In this document: positions 36,229 to 45,912 of the stretch, in pieces | Numbering within the stretch: the first letter of the stretch is position 1 | How the letters are laid out: every line of letters starts with the position of its first letter | NCBI RefSeq assembly: GCF_018860165.1 | Contig: NZ_JAHKNG010000006.1 | Location: 62,001 to 126,000 of the forward strand | DNA from: Paracoccus marinaquae | Lineage (GTDB): Bacteria; Pseudomonadota; Alphaproteobacteria; Rhodobacterales; Rhodobacteraceae | Length of the DNA: 64,000 nucleotides | Reading direction: 5' to 3' | Translations under genes and position numbers: made by a program | Notes under the pieces: generated by a model | The model's input: the letters and a program-made list of their open reading frames with translations, nothing else | The model's database searches: none | Told to the model about the DNA's origin: nothing

Positions 36229-37039
36229 AGGGGTCGATGAAGCCGGCCTCCTGACCGGGTTCGGCATAGGGGTCGTCATACGGGTCAAACTCGGCTCCCT
36301 CTTCTCCGACATCGTGGCGGCGGTGCATCAGATAGATCAGCCGCGTCTGTGCATAACTATCCGCACTGTCCTGCAGGACGCTATCCACTGTATCCCCGAA
36401 ACGCGCCCGCTCACCGGCTTTTGAGGCGATCCGCAGCGTGTATTCCACCGCCCGGCCCGGCCACCAGTCGAGAACGAGGCCAAAGGGATCGATCAGCACG
36501 TCGACACCCTTGCCAAAGCTGTCCCGCTGGGTCGAGGGGCCCAGCACCGGCAGTTCCAGATAGGCGCCCTCGGGCACCCCCCAGACCGCCAGCGTCTCGC
36601 CGAAATCGGTATCGACCTCGGTCAGTCCCATGTGGCTTCCGGCCGGATCCAGCAAGCCCGCGATCCCCAGCGTCGAGTTCACCGCGAATCTGGAAATGTT
36701 TTTCGCCGCCGGTCCGGGGCGTCCCTGCAACAGGCTGTTGACAGCCTTGCCGGGCAGCGACAGGTTCGACCCGATGTTGATGACCAGATCCAGCGGCTTG
36801 ATCCCGCCCGCATCGGTACCGGCGGGCGCCGGTTCGTCGTCTGACAAGGCAAGATCGGACACCGGCCCGACGATCTTTGCGTCCAGCGCCTTGTTGAAGG
36901 CATGGACGCGGCGGTTCTGCGCCTCGTAGGGATCGTTGATGAGAATCCCGTCCTGCATGACCGGCCGCGAGGCGCATCCCGCCAGACCCATTGTCAGGGC
37001 CAGCGACAGACAGGTGATGAGGCGGATGGGATGGCGCAA
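36215..37039 (-). CDS. mlaA: MlaA (VacJ) outer-membrane lipoprotein
   Basis: MlaA removes mislocalised phospholipids from the outer leaflet of the outer membrane and hands them to MlaC. The protein (274 residues from TTG at 37039) has a lipoprotein signal with lipobox LAGC and the MlaA signatures NDPYEAQNRRVHAFNKALD, GSHMGLTEVDTDFGETLAVW and VLGPSTQRDSFGKGVD. The C-terminal 60 residues are acidic and repetitive (DPYDDPYAEPGQEAGFIDPY), longer than in E. coli. An AGGA motif lies six bases upstream of the TTG. A TTG at 37075 is also in frame. Confidence 0.9.
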   Translation of the reverse strand: MRHPIRLITCLSLALTMGLAGCASRPVMQDGILINDPYEAQNRRVHAFNKALDAKIVGPVSDLALSDDEPAPAGTDAGGIKPLDLVINIGSNLSLPGKAVNSLLQGRPGPAAKNISRFAVNSTLGIAGLLDPAGSHMGLTEVDTDFGETLAVWGVPEGAYLELPVLGPSTQRDSFGKGVDVLIDPFGLVLDWWPGRAVEYTLRIASKAGERARFGDTVDSVLQDSADSYAQTRLIYLMHRRHDVGEEGAEFDPYDDPYAEPGQEAGFIDPYAAE

Positions 37040-37192
37040 GCGAATTCCTAACCTTTTCGGCGTAAAGCGGCGCAAGGCCTTGCGTGTGCTGGCAGTCGGC
37101 GCTCAAAGGGGAATAATGGTCGGGACGCGGGGCGGCAAGCCCGGCAACATCGTGACAACAGTACGGGACGACGGCATGGGGACGAGACCGGC

Positions 37193-38944
37193 ATGAGCAA
37201 GGCACCATTTCTTCAGGATGGCGGCGGCGAGCTGCGCCAGGCCCGCGCGGCGGGACTGCATCTGTTCGTGGCGGTCGGGCTGTTCTCGGCCGTGGTCAAC
37301 CTGCTGATGCTGACCGGGCCGCTGTTCATGCTGCAGGTCTATGACCGGGTTCTGGGCTCGCAATCCGAGGAAACGCTGGTGGCGCTGTTCGTGCTGGTGG
37401 TGTTCCTGTTCCTGATGATGGGCGTGGTCGATCTGGCCCGAAATCGCGTGACCCAGCGGATCGCGGCGCGGTTCCTCGACCGGATGGAAGGCCGGGTCTT
37501 CACCGCCGCCTTGCGCGAGGGCGCGATCACCGGCGACGAATCGGCTGCCGCCGCCAGCGGCCTGCGCGACCTTGATTCGGTGCAGCGCTTCATCGGCTCG
37601 CCGGTCCTGCTGGCGCTGTTCGATCTTCCCTGGGCACCGGTGTTTCTGGCCGCGGTCTATATCTTCCACCCCTTCCTCGGCGTGGTGGCGACCGTGGGCG
37701 GTGCGATCCTGGTGGTCTCGACCATCGCGAATCGCTGGTTGACCAAGCGCCCCCTGCAACAATCCGCCATCGCCTCGACCCAGGCCCAGCGGATGGCGGA
37801 TCTGTATCGTGACGAGGGCGAGGTGATCGGCGCCCTCGGGATGCGCAGCGCCACCTTCGCGCGCTGGCGCAGGGCCCGCTCGGAAGCCCAGACCAATGCC
37901 GTGCGCGGGGCGGATCTGTCGTCGGGCTTCACGGTCTTCTCGCGCAGTTTCCGGCTGTTCCTGCAAAGCGCGATGCTGGCCGCCGGGGCCTGGCTGGTCC
38001 TGCAGCAGGAACTGACCCCCGGCGCGATGATCGCGGCGTCGATCATGATGGGCCGGGCGCTGGCCCCGGTCGATCAGCTGGTCGGCGGCTGGGCCGTCGT
38101 GCAGGCCGCCCAGGACGGGTGGGAGCGGCTGTCGCGCCTGCTGTCGCGGCAACCGCCCGAGACCCAAAGGACGCCCCTGCCCCGCCCCGAAGCCCGGATC
38201 GATGTCCGGCAATTGTCGGTGGCGCCGCCGGGCCAGGGCATCGCCACCGTCCGCGGCGTCAGCTTCATGGTTCCGCCGGGACAGGCGATGGGGGTCATCG
38301 GCCCCTCGGGCGCGGGCAAGACCACGCTGGCGCGGGCATTGATCGGCGCCTGGCCGGTCGGCGCGGGCTCGATCCGCCTGGGCGGCGCCACGCTGGATCA
38401 GTTCGACCCGGATGTTCTGGGCTCGCTGATCGGCTATCTGCCGCAGCAGGTGACGCTGTTCGACGGCACCATCGCCGACAATATCGCCCGGCTTTCGCCC
38501 AGTCCCGACCCCGACCGGGTGGTCCGGGCGGCGCGGGCGGCCGCGGCGCATCAGATGATCCTCGATCTGCCTCAGGGCTATGACACGCGCATCAGCCAGA
38601 CCTCGGGGCGGCTGTCGGGCGGCCAGATCCAGCGCATCGGACTGGCCCGCGCGCTCTATCCCGACCCGGTGCTGCTGGTGCTGGACGAGCCGAATTCGAA
38701 TCTCGACAATCAGGGTTCCGAGGCGCTGAACGCCGCGATCCGGCGCGTCAAGGCGCAGGGCGGCGTGGTGATCATCATGGCCCACCGGCCCGCCGCCATC
38801 AATGAATGCGAATTGCTGCTGGTAATGGAACAGGGCATCCGCCGCGCCTTCGGACCCCGCGATCAGGTGCTGCAGGAGATGGTCCAGAACTCGGCCCAGA
38901 TCAGGAAAGCGCAGGAAACCGGCCGCGGCGGAGGTGTAGCATGA
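37193..38944 (+). CDS. Type I secretion ABC permease/ATPase (PrtD-type)
   Basis: A 583-residue inner-membrane half-transporter of type I secretion. The membrane domain (about residues 25-300) has FMLQVYDRVLGSQSEETLVA, the PrtD/LipB-type signature. No C39 peptidase domain precedes it. The ATPase shows Walker A GPSGAGKTT, signature LSGGQIQRIGLARALY and Walker B VLLVLDEPNSNLD. It overlaps the HlyD gene by four bases (ATGA). No RTX or other secreted-substrate gene is next to it, and no TolC homologue either. Confidence 0.93.
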   Translation: MSKAPFLQDGGGELRQARAAGLHLFVAVGLFSAVVNLLMLTGPLFMLQVYDRVLGSQSEETLVALFVLVVFLFLMMGVVDLARNRVTQRIAARFLDRMEGRVFTAALREGAITGDESAAAASGLRDLDSVQRFIGSPVLLALFDLPWAPVFLAAVYIFHPFLGVVATVGGAILVVSTIANRWLTKRPLQQSAIASTQAQRMADLYRDEGEVIGALGMRSATFARWRRARSEAQTNAVRGADLSSGFTVFSRSFRLFLQSAMLAAGAWLVLQQELTPGAMIAASIMMGRALAPVDQLVGGWAVVQAAQDGWERLSRLLSRQPPETQRTPLPRPEARIDVRQLSVAPPGQGIATVRGVSFMVPPGQAMGVIGPSGAGKTTLARALIGAWPVGAGSIRLGGATLDQFDPDVLGSLIGYLPQQVTLFDGTIADNIARLSPSPDPDRVVRAARAAAAHQMILDLPQGYDTRISQTSGRLSGGQIQRIGLARALYPDPVLLVLDEPNSNLDNQGSEALNAAIRRVKAQGGVVIIMAHRPAAINECELLLVMEQGIRRAFGPRDQVLQEMVQNSAQIRKAQETGRGGGVA

Positions 38945-40557
38945 CCGAGGACAACCGCCGCGAGGGACCTGCTGCCCCCGGAGAGAAACCGGCCGCATCG
39001 CCAGACCGGCAACAGCCGCAACTGCCCCACGGGGCTGACCAGCCGGCCGTGACCGCCCGGCCGCCCGAAGCCGCCATGCCGCCGCAGCCAAGCGCGCCCC
39101 CGCCTGCCGGTCAGCCCGCGCCGGGCCAGCCTGCAGCCGCCCCCGCAGGGGCGCAGGCCGGCCGGCCGGCCGATGTGGTGAGGCGGCGCCCGACCCCTCC
39201 TGCGGCCGGCAACGTGCCGCCGCCATCGCCGCCGCCCCCGCCCAAGCCGATCCCCGTGCCCGAGGCCGGGCGCTGGTCGGTGCGCGGCTCGATGATGACC
39301 GGCTTCGTGGCGATCGCGATCCTGTTCGGCGGGTTCGGGCTCTGGGCCTGGCAAAGCCGCATCGCCGGCGCCGTCGTCGCCTCGGGACAGGTCGAGGTCG
39401 AGCAGCAACGACAGGTCGTCCAGCACCCGGATGGCGGCGTGGTCGAAAAGATCGCCGTCAAGGAAGGCGAGATGGTCGATGCCGGGCAGTTGCTGATCGG
39501 CCTCGACGGGACGCTGCTCTCGACCGAGCTTGCCATCGTCGAGGGCCAGTATTTCGAGATTCTCGCCCGGCGCGGCCGGCTCGAGGCCGAACGCTCGGAT
39601 CTTGAGACCATCACCTTCCCCGAGCCTCTGGTCGAGGCGGCCCGATCGGACGAGGAACTGGTGACGCTGATCGCGGGCCAGCGCAGCCTGTTCGAAACCC
39701 GCCGCGACACGCTGCAAAGGTCGCTGGAACAGTTGCAGAAACAGTCCGAACAGGTCAGGGCCCAAGTGGTCGGCATCGACGCGCAGATCGACGCGCTGAA
39801 GCGTCAGCGCGAGTTGATCGGCGAGGAACTGGAGGATCAGCAGAGCCTGTTTGACCGCGGGCTGGCACAGGCCTCGCGCGTGCTGGCGCTGCAGCGCGAA
39901 GGCGTGCGGCTGGACGGTCAGCTGGGCGAATTGCAGGCCAGCCGGGCCGCGGCGGAAACCCGCCAGACCGAGCTGGACATCCAGCGCCTGCGGCTGGGCG
40001 CCGAGCGGCGGGAAGAGGCCGAAACCCAGCTGCGCGATCTGGGCTATCGCGAGCTGGAACTGGCCGAGCGCCGCCGCAGCCTGCGCGAACAGATCGAGCG
40101 GCTGGAAATCCGCGCCCCGGTGGCCGGCATCATCTACAACCTGCAGGTCACCACGCCCCGCTCGGTCATCCGCCCGGCCGATCCGGTGATGTATATCGTT
40201 CCGCAGGACCGGCCGCTGGTGATCGGCGCGCGCCTCGCCACCATCAATGTCGATGAGGTCAGCCCCGGCCAGCCGGTCGTGCTGCGCTTTTCGTCCTTCT
40301 CCTCGCGCACCACGCCCGAGATCGACGGCGTCCTGCAAAGGGTCTCGGCCGACGCGCTGATCGACGAGGCGACGCGGATGCCCTATTACCGGGCCGAGGT
40401 GACGATCCCGCCCGAGGAACTCGCCAAGCTGGGCGATCTGGCCCTGATCCCCGGCATGCCGGTCGAGGTCTATATCCAGACCGGCGAGCGCAGCCCGATG
40501 ACCTATCTGGTGAAACCGCTGAGCGATTATTTCAACCGCGCCTTCCGCGAGAACTGA
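38941..40557 (+). CDS. HlyD-family membrane fusion protein of a type I secretion system
   Basis: A 538-residue adaptor linking the ABC transporter to a TolC-type outer-membrane channel. A proline/alanine-rich cytoplasmic tail of about 110 residues comes first (PPPPPKPIPVPEAGR near its end). Then come one membrane helix (118-137) and a lipoyl-like half (GGVVEKIAVKEGEMVDAGQ). A long coiled coil runs to about residue 395. The beta-barrel has AGIIYNLQVTTPRSVIRPAD and the C-terminal GMPVEVYIQTGERSPMTYL, typical of HlyD/PrtE. Most HlyD tails are shorter than 60 residues. The start at 38941 overlaps the ATPase stop. Confidence 0.93.
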   Translation: MTEDNRREGPAAPGEKPAASPDRQQPQLPHGADQPAVTARPPEAAMPPQPSAPPPAGQPAPGQPAAAPAGAQAGRPADVVRRRPTPPAAGNVPPPSPPPPPKPIPVPEAGRWSVRGSMMTGFVAIAILFGGFGLWAWQSRIAGAVVASGQVEVEQQRQVVQHPDGGVVEKIAVKEGEMVDAGQLLIGLDGTLLSTELAIVEGQYFEILARRGRLEAERSDLETITFPEPLVEAARSDEELVTLIAGQRSLFETRRDTLQRSLEQLQKQSEQVRAQVVGIDAQIDALKRQRELIGEELEDQQSLFDRGLAQASRVLALQREGVRLDGQLGELQASRAAAETRQTELDIQRLRLGAERREEAETQLRDLGYRELELAERRRSLREQIERLEIRAPVAGIIYNLQVTTPRSVIRPADPVMYIVPQDRPLVIGARLATINVDEVSPGQPVVLRFSSFSSRTTPEIDGVLQRVSADALIDEATRMPYYRAEVTIPPEELAKLGDLALIPGMPVEVYIQTGERSPMTYLVKPLSDYFNRAFREN

Positions 40558-40681
40558 ACCCCGCCGGACGGCCTTAGCCTTCGTTGCGCTTTGGCCGTCT
40601 GCGCGGCCCAAAGCGCCTGTCGGGTTGCACTTCCTGCTGCGCTGCCGCAGCCTGCCGCACGACCCGCAGAGGAGGAACCCC

Positions 40682-41995
40682 ATGCTGAGAGCCCTGTCCC
40701 GTCCCGCCACGCGCCTGATGGAGCGCTGGCTGCCCGATGCCTTCATCTTCGTCATCATCCTGACGCTGGTCGCGGCGGTGGCGGCGATCGCCTCCGAGGG
40801 TACTTCGCCCGTCGCGCTGGTCCGGATGTGGGGCGACGGATTCTGGGCGCTGCTGCAATTCGCCATGCAGATGCTGCTGGTTCTGGTCACCGGCTTCATC
40901 CTTGCCAGTTCGCCCCCGGTGCGGCGGATCCTCGAGCGGATCGCCGGTCTGGCGCATTCCCGCGGCTCCGCGATCGTTCTGGTCACCTTGGTGTCGCTGG
41001 CCGCAAGCTGGATCAACTGGGGCTTCGGGCTGGTCGTCGGCGCCATCTTCGCCAAGGAACTGGCGCGGCAGATCCGTGTCGATTACCGGCTGCTTGTCGC
41101 CTCGGCCTATTCCGGCTTCCTGATCTGGCATGGCGGGCTGTCGGGCTCGATCCCGCTGACCATCGCCACCGAGGGACATTTCACCCAGGATCAGATCGGG
41201 GTGATCCCGACCTCGGACACCATCTTCTCGGTCTGGAACCTGATCATCGTCGCCGCGGTGGTGATCGTGCTGCCGCTGGCGAACCGGATGATGCTGCCGC
41301 TGGAATCCGAACAGGTTCTGGTCGATCCGGCGCGCCTGGGCATGGACGCGCAACGGGCGTCGCTGCCCGCCCATGCCACCCCGGCCGAGCGGCTGGAAAA
41401 CAGCCCCGTTCTGATGTGGCTGGTGGGCGTGCCGGGACTGATCTGGCTGGCGCTGTATTTCGCCGGCGGCGGCGGCATCAACCTGAACGTGGTGAATTTC
41501 CTGTTCCTGTTTCTGGGCATCATCTGCCACGGCACCCCGCGCAGCCTGCTGGCGGCGCTGGACGAGGGTGTACGCGGCGGCGCCGGCATCGTCATCCAGT
41601 TCCCCTTCTATGCCGGCATCATGGCGATCATGACCCAGAGCGGCCTGGCCGCCAGCCTGTCGGAATGGTTCGTCTCGATCTCGACCGCCGAGACGCTGCC
41701 CTTCTGGAGCTTCATCAGTGCCGGGATCGTCAATATCTTCGTGCCCTCGGGCGGCGGGCAATGGGCGGTGCAGGCGCCGGTGATGCTGCCGGCCGCCGAG
41801 GCGCTTGGCGCCGATATCGCGCGGGTCTCGATGGGCGTGGCCTGGGGCGATGCCTGGACCAACCTGCTGCAGCCGTTCTGGGCCCTGCCGATGCTGGGCA
41901 TCGCCGGGCTGAAGGCGCGCGACATCATGGGCTTCTGCATGGTGCTGCTGGTGATCACCGGGGTGCTGATCGGGGGGCTGCTGTATCTGCTGTAG
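40682..41995 (+). CDS. Short-chain fatty acid transporter (AtoE-like)
   Basis: A 437-residue permease with about ten membrane helices. It carries the family patterns INWGFGLVVGAIFAKELARQ and HGGLSGSIPLTIATEGH, followed by IVNIFVPSGGGQWAVQAPVM. The family is AtoE, which takes up acetoacetate or butyrate. The start has GAGGAGG seven bases upstream. Use of C4 acids would fit PHB metabolism and the ethylmalonyl-CoA pathway marker mcd at 47 kb. It is monocistronic, ending near a repeat-type hairpin. Confidence 0.9.
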   Translation: MLRALSRPATRLMERWLPDAFIFVIILTLVAAVAAIASEGTSPVALVRMWGDGFWALLQFAMQMLLVLVTGFILASSPPVRRILERIAGLAHSRGSAIVLVTLVSLAASWINWGFGLVVGAIFAKELARQIRVDYRLLVASAYSGFLIWHGGLSGSIPLTIATEGHFTQDQIGVIPTSDTIFSVWNLIIVAAVVIVLPLANRMMLPLESEQVLVDPARLGMDAQRASLPAHATPAERLENSPVLMWLVGVPGLIWLALYFAGGGGINLNVVNFLFLFLGIICHGTPRSLLAALDEGVRGGAGIVIQFPFYAGIMAIMTQSGLAASLSEWFVSISTAETLPFWSFISAGIVNIFVPSGGGQWAVQAPVMLPAAEALGADIARVSMGVAWGDAWTNLLQPFWALPMLGIAGLKARDIMGFCMVLLVITGVLIGGLLYLL

Positions 41996-41999
41996 CGGT

Positions 42000-42042
42000 G
42001 GGGGCTGTCTGCCCCCACACCCCCGAAGGTATTTGGAAAGAG
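42000..42042 (+). repeat. Dispersed hairpin/ATTTG repeat, copy D (also likely terminator of the AtoE-like gene)
   Basis: A perfect hairpin (GGGGGC at 42000-42005, GCCCCC at 42011-42016, loop TGTCT) is followed by CCCCGAAGGTATTTGGAAAG and AG. It begins four bases after the stop of the transporter gene and matches the general plan of copies at 22.8, 46.7 and 54.5 kb. Confidence 0.6.
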
Positions 42043-42067
42043 CGCGAGGGGGCCGGTCAGGCCGCCC

Positions 42068-44311
42068 CTATCTCTTGCGCCGGCGCTTGCTGGCGCGCTT
42101 GATCTCGGCGAGGCGGGATTTCACCGAGATGCGGCGCGGGCCCTGGCCGCGCCTGCCCTTTTGCGGGCCGCGCGGCAGCGGCTTGCCCTCGAGCTCGATC
42201 AGTTCCAGCGTCAGGCCGCCGGTGGTCGGGATGGCCTCGGTCAGGCGCACGGTGACGCGCTGGCCGATGCCGATCTCCAGCCCGGTATCGGCGCCGATCA
42301 GCATCTGCGCCTCGGGGTCGAAGTGGAAATATTCGCGGCCGATCTCGCGGATCGGCAGCAGGCCGTCGGCGCCGGTCTCGTCCAGTTTCACGAAGGCGCC
42401 GAAGCGCTGGATACCGCTGATCCGGCCGGTCATCTCGGTGCCGACCCGGTCGGCCAGATAGGCGGCCAGATAACGGTCGGTGGTGTCGCGCTCGGCCGCC
42501 ATCGAGCGGCGCTCGGTCTCGCTGATATGGGTGGCGGTGTCGGACAGGCGCGCCATGTCATCCTGACTGAGCCCGTCCTTGCCCCAGCCGTGGCCCGAGA
42601 TCAGCGCACGATGCACGATCAGGTCGGAATAGCGCCGGATGGGCGAGGTGAAATGCGCGTAGCTTTTCAGCGCCAGCCCGAAATGGCCGAAGTTTTCCGG
42701 GTGGTAATAGGCCTGGGTCATCGAGCGCAGGGTGGTGATGTTGATCAGCTCGTCGAAATCGGTGCCCTCGGATTGTGCCAGCAGCCGGTTCAGCTGGCTG
42801 GTCTGCAGGACCTGCCCCTTGGCCAGAGTGAAGCCCGAGGCCTGCGCCACCTCGCGCAGCGCCTCGATCTTTTCCAGCGTCGGCTCTTCATGGACCCGGA
42901 ACAGCAGCGGACGCTGCCGCCGGGTCAGTTCCTCGGCGGCGGCGACATTGGCCAGCACCATGAATTCCTCGATCAGCCGGTGGGCGTCGAAGCGGTCGCG
43001 GAAGTTCACCGATTTCACCCGGCCATCGGCGGTCAGTTCGATCCGGCGTTCGGGCAGGTCCAGATCCAGCGGCTGGCGGCGGTGGCGGGCCTGTTGCAGC
43101 AGTCCGTAGGCATGCCAGAGCGGCCGGATGACGCTGTCGATCAGCGCGGCCGTCTGGTCGTCGGGATTGCCATCCGCCGCCGCCTGCGCCTGTGCATAGG
43201 CAAGGCTGGCGCGGCTGGACATCATGCCGCGGTGGAAATTGTGGCTGATCTTGTTGCCCTGCGCGTCCAGCCGCATGCGCACCGCGATCACCGCCCGATC
43301 CACATTCTCGTGCAGCGAGCACAGATCCGCCGACAGCGCCTCGGGCAGCATCGGCACCACCCGGTCGGGGAAATAGGTCGAGTTGCCGCGCGTCCAGGCC
43401 TCGCGGTCCAGCGCCGAGCCGGGGCTGACGTAGTGGGCGACGTCCGCGATGGCGACCCAGATGGTGGCGCCGCCGTCTTCCTCGATGACCGCGGCCACGG
43501 CGTCGTCGCGGTCGCGGGCATCCGACGGATCGATGGTGATCAGCGGCAGATCGCGCAGATCCTCGCGCCCCTCCATGGTGGCGGGCTTCTGCGCCTCGGC
43601 CTCGGAGATCACCGCAGCGGGGAATTCGTCGGGGATGCCGTGCTGGTGGATGGCGATCAGGCTGACCGAGCGCGGCGCCGAGGGGTCGCCCAGCCTTTCG
43701 ATGATCCGTGCCATGGGCGGGCCCAGCCGCCCCCTGGGGCCGATCTGTTCGGCCTGCACCAGTTCGCCATTCTGCGCCCCCTGCGTGGCATCCGCCCGAA
43801 CCCGCCATTCGCGGTCCTGGCCCTTGTCGATGGGGATGATCCGGCCGCCCTCGGTCTCCTTGCGGAAGATGCCGGTGATGCGCTGCGGGGTGGCGGTGAT
43901 GCGACGCATCAGCCGGGCCTGATACTGGTGATCCTCGCCCGTGACCTCGACCAGCCGGGCCAGGAAGCGTTCGCCCCGGCCAAGCGCGGAGTCGCTGTCA
44001 CGCGGCAGATAGAGGATGCGCGGCATCGGCCCGTCGCCATGCCATTCCAGCGGGCGCGCGAACAGGTCGCCCGAACCGTCCGGGGCCAGCAGTTCCAGCA
44101 CCGTCACCGGCGGCAGCTTCTCGGCGTCCAGATAGTGCCGGCGGCGGCGTTCCAGATGACCCTCGGCCTCGAGTTCCTTCAGCAGCCGCTTCAGTTCGAT
44201 CCGCAGCGCGCCCTTGATGCCGAAGGCCTTGGCGATATCGCGCTTGGAATTGGCGTCGGGGTTCTCGGCCACCCAGTCCATGATCTGCTGCTTGCTGGGG
44301 AGCTGGGTCAT
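42068..44311 (-). CDS. rnr: Ribonuclease R
   Basis: RNase R is a processive 3'-5' exoribonuclease that can unwind structured RNA. The 747-residue protein has an N-terminal HTH-like region (SKRDIAKAFGIKGALRIELK), two cold-shock domains, the RNB catalytic domain with TIDPSDARDRDDAVAAV (the metal-binding Asp cluster), and a C-terminal S1 domain (ISGIQRFGAFVKLDETGADG). A basic tail (EIKRASKRRRKR) follows. It is convergent with the transporter gene and stands alone in its operon as far as visible. Confidence 0.96.
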   Translation of the reverse strand: MTQLPSKQQIMDWVAENPDANSKRDIAKAFGIKGALRIELKRLLKELEAEGHLERRRRHYLDAEKLPPVTVLELLAPDGSGDLFARPLEWHGDGPMPRILYLPRDSDSALGRGERFLARLVEVTGEDHQYQARLMRRITATPQRITGIFRKETEGGRIIPIDKGQDREWRVRADATQGAQNGELVQAEQIGPRGRLGPPMARIIERLGDPSAPRSVSLIAIHQHGIPDEFPAAVISEAEAQKPATMEGREDLRDLPLITIDPSDARDRDDAVAAVIEEDGGATIWVAIADVAHYVSPGSALDREAWTRGNSTYFPDRVVPMLPEALSADLCSLHENVDRAVIAVRMRLDAQGNKISHNFHRGMMSSRASLAYAQAQAAADGNPDDQTAALIDSVIRPLWHAYGLLQQARHRRQPLDLDLPERRIELTADGRVKSVNFRDRFDAHRLIEEFMVLANVAAAEELTRRQRPLLFRVHEEPTLEKIEALREVAQASGFTLAKGQVLQTSQLNRLLAQSEGTDFDELINITTLRSMTQAYYHPENFGHFGLALKSYAHFTSPIRRYSDLIVHRALISGHGWGKDGLSQDDMARLSDTATHISETERRSMAAERDTTDRYLAAYLADRVGTEMTGRISGIQRFGAFVKLDETGADGLLPIREIGREYFHFDPEAQMLIGADTGLEIGIGQRVTVRLTEAIPTTGGLTLELIELEGKPLPRGPQKGRRGQGPRRISVKSRLAEIKRASKRRRKR

Positions 44312-44350
44312 CTTGCGGGCCTGCGGATTGGGGCGATTGCGCCGGGCATA

Positions 44351-44767
44351 TCAGAGTTCGCGGATCATGTCCCGATGCGGGATGCCGGCATCGTCGTAAA
44401 CCTCGCCCAGGGCAGCGAAGCCCAGCTTTTCGTAGAAGCCGATGGCATGGGTCTGGGCGCCCAGCTTCGCATGGGTGATGCCGGGCCGGCCGCGCAGAAC
44501 ATCCATCGAGGCGCGGATCAGCTGCCGGCCCAGCCCGGTGCCGCGCGCCTCGGGCAGCACGCAGACCCGGCCGATCTTGCCGATATGGCCCTGCAGCAGC
44601 AGCCGCGCGCTGCCGACCGCTTGGCCGTCCTGGAAGGCCAGCAGATGGATCGCCTGCCCGTCCAGATCGTCCATCTCGTCGGCCTCGGACACGCCCTGCT
44701 CCTCGATGAACACCCTGCGGCGCAGGGCGCGGCAGGCGGCGATATCCTCGGTCTGCTCGATCCTCAT
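44351..44767 (-). CDS. GNAT-family N-acetyltransferase
   Basis: A 138-residue GNAT protein. The acetyl-CoA motif is clear in IGRVCVLPEARGTGLGRQLI. The start MRIEQTEDIAACRALRRRVF with FIEEQGVSEADEMDD resembles ElaA/YjdJ-like acetyltransferases of unknown substrate. It starts 7 bases after the dapE stop, so the two are probably co-transcribed. The ATG at 44767 is preferred to the longer open frame reaching 44923. Confidence 0.88.
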   Translation of the reverse strand: MRIEQTEDIAACRALRRRVFIEEQGVSEADEMDDLDGQAIHLLAFQDGQAVGSARLLLQGHIGKIGRVCVLPEARGTGLGRQLIRASMDVLRGRPGITHAKLGAQTHAIGFYEKLGFAALGEVYDDAGIPHRDMIREL

Positions 44768-44774
44768 CCGCGCC

Positions 44775-45911
44775 TCATGTGAAAAATCTTTCCAGAATGC
44801 GCCTGTAGATGGTTTGCAGCTGCTGAATTTCGGCCACGGGCACCCGCTCATCGACCTGATGCATGAAGCGGCCGACCAGCCCGAATTCGACCACCGGGCA
44901 GTGATCCTTGACGAAACGCGCATCCGATGTGCCGCCCGAGGTCGACAGTTCCGGGTCGCGGCCGGTTTCCTCGCGCACCACGCCGCGCACCAGATCGACG
45001 AAGGGGCCGGGCTCGGTCAGGAAGGCCTCGCCCGAGATGTCGGCCTCGACCGTCAGCGTGACGCCGGTTTCCTCGCTGACGCTTTGGGCGCGTTCGGTCA
45101 GATCGCGGGTCAGCGAGGCGCCGCTGTGCAGATCGTTGAAGCGGATATTGACCACGGCCGAGGCGCGTTCGGGGATCACGTTTGAGGCCGGATTGCCGCA
45201 ATCGATGCTGGTGATCTGCAACCCGGACGGGTCGAAATGCGCCGTACCCTGATCCAGCGGCGCGGCGATCAGGTCGTTCAGATAGCGGGTCAGCGCATGC
45301 AGCGGGTTCCTGGCCCGATGCGGATAGGCGGCATGGCCCTGCACCCCCTGCGCGGCAATCCGGAAGGTGACCGAGCCGCGCCGGCCGATCTTCATCATCT
45401 CGCCCATCAGTTCGGGATTCGTGGGCTCGCCGACGATGCAGACATCCATCCGCTCGCCTTTTTCGGCCATCCAGTCCAGCAGCGCGCGGGTGCCGTCGCG
45501 GCCCGGCCCCTCTTCGTCGCCGGTGATGGTCAGGATCACGGCGCCGTCGGGTGGCGTTTCGGTGACGAAATCCACCGCCGCCGCGACGAAGGCCGCGACG
45601 CCCGACTTCATGTCGGTCGCGCCCCGACCCCAGATCGTGCCATCCTCAACATGGCCGCTGAAGGGCGGATGCGTCCAGGATCCCAAATCGCCCGGCGGCA
45701 CCACGTCGGTATGGCCGTTGAAGCCAAAGCTGCGCGCGCCCCGCGCCCCCCAGCGGGCAAACAGGTTCGGCGTACCGTTGCGGTCCACGCGATGCACCTC
45801 GAAGCCCGCGTCTTTCAGCAGATCGGCCAGCAGCACCAGCGCGCCGGCCTCTTCGGGGGTGACCGAGGGGCAGCGGATCAGGCGGACGGTCAGGTCGGCG
45901 GCGTCGGTCAT
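44775..45911 (-). CDS. dapE: Succinyl-diaminopimelate desuccinylase
   Basis: DapE cleaves N-succinyl-L,L-diaminopimelate in the lysine/peptidoglycan precursor pathway; it is a di-zinc M20 peptidase. The 378-residue protein has the metal-site motifs [38 protein letters not shown] and [18 protein letters not shown], plus [12 protein letters not shown] and the C-terminal [20 protein letters not shown]. The start ATG at 45911 is one base after the TSUP stop, so TSUP, dapE and the GNAT gene form one transcript. Confidence 0.95.
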   Translation of the reverse strand: MTDAADLTVRLIRCPSVTPEEAGALVLLADLLKDAGFEVHRVDRNGTPNLFARWGARGARSFGFNGHTDVVPPGDLGSWTHPPFSGHVEDGTIWGRGATDMKSGVAAFVAAAVDFVTETPPDGAVILTITGDEEGPGRDGTRALLDWMAEKGERMDVCIVGEPTNPELMGEMMKIGRRGSVTFRIAAQGVQGHAAYPHRARNPLHALTRYLNDLIAAPLDQGTAHFDPSGLQITSIDCGNPASNVIPERASAVVNIRFNDLHSGASLTRDLTERAQSVSEETGVTLTVEADISGEAFLTEPGPFVDLVRGVVREETGRDPELSTSGGTSDARFVKDHCPVVEFGLVGRFMHQVDERVPVAEIQQLQTIYRRILERFFT

Positions 45912-45912
45912 C

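Noticed and set aside
37103..39226. 707-codon open frame on the minus strand opposite the type I secretion ATPase
   Set aside because: Shadow of the ATPase gene; composition typical of antisense frames.
42161..44782. 873-codon open frame antisense to rnr
   Set aside because: Shadow; rnr has complete catalytic motifs.
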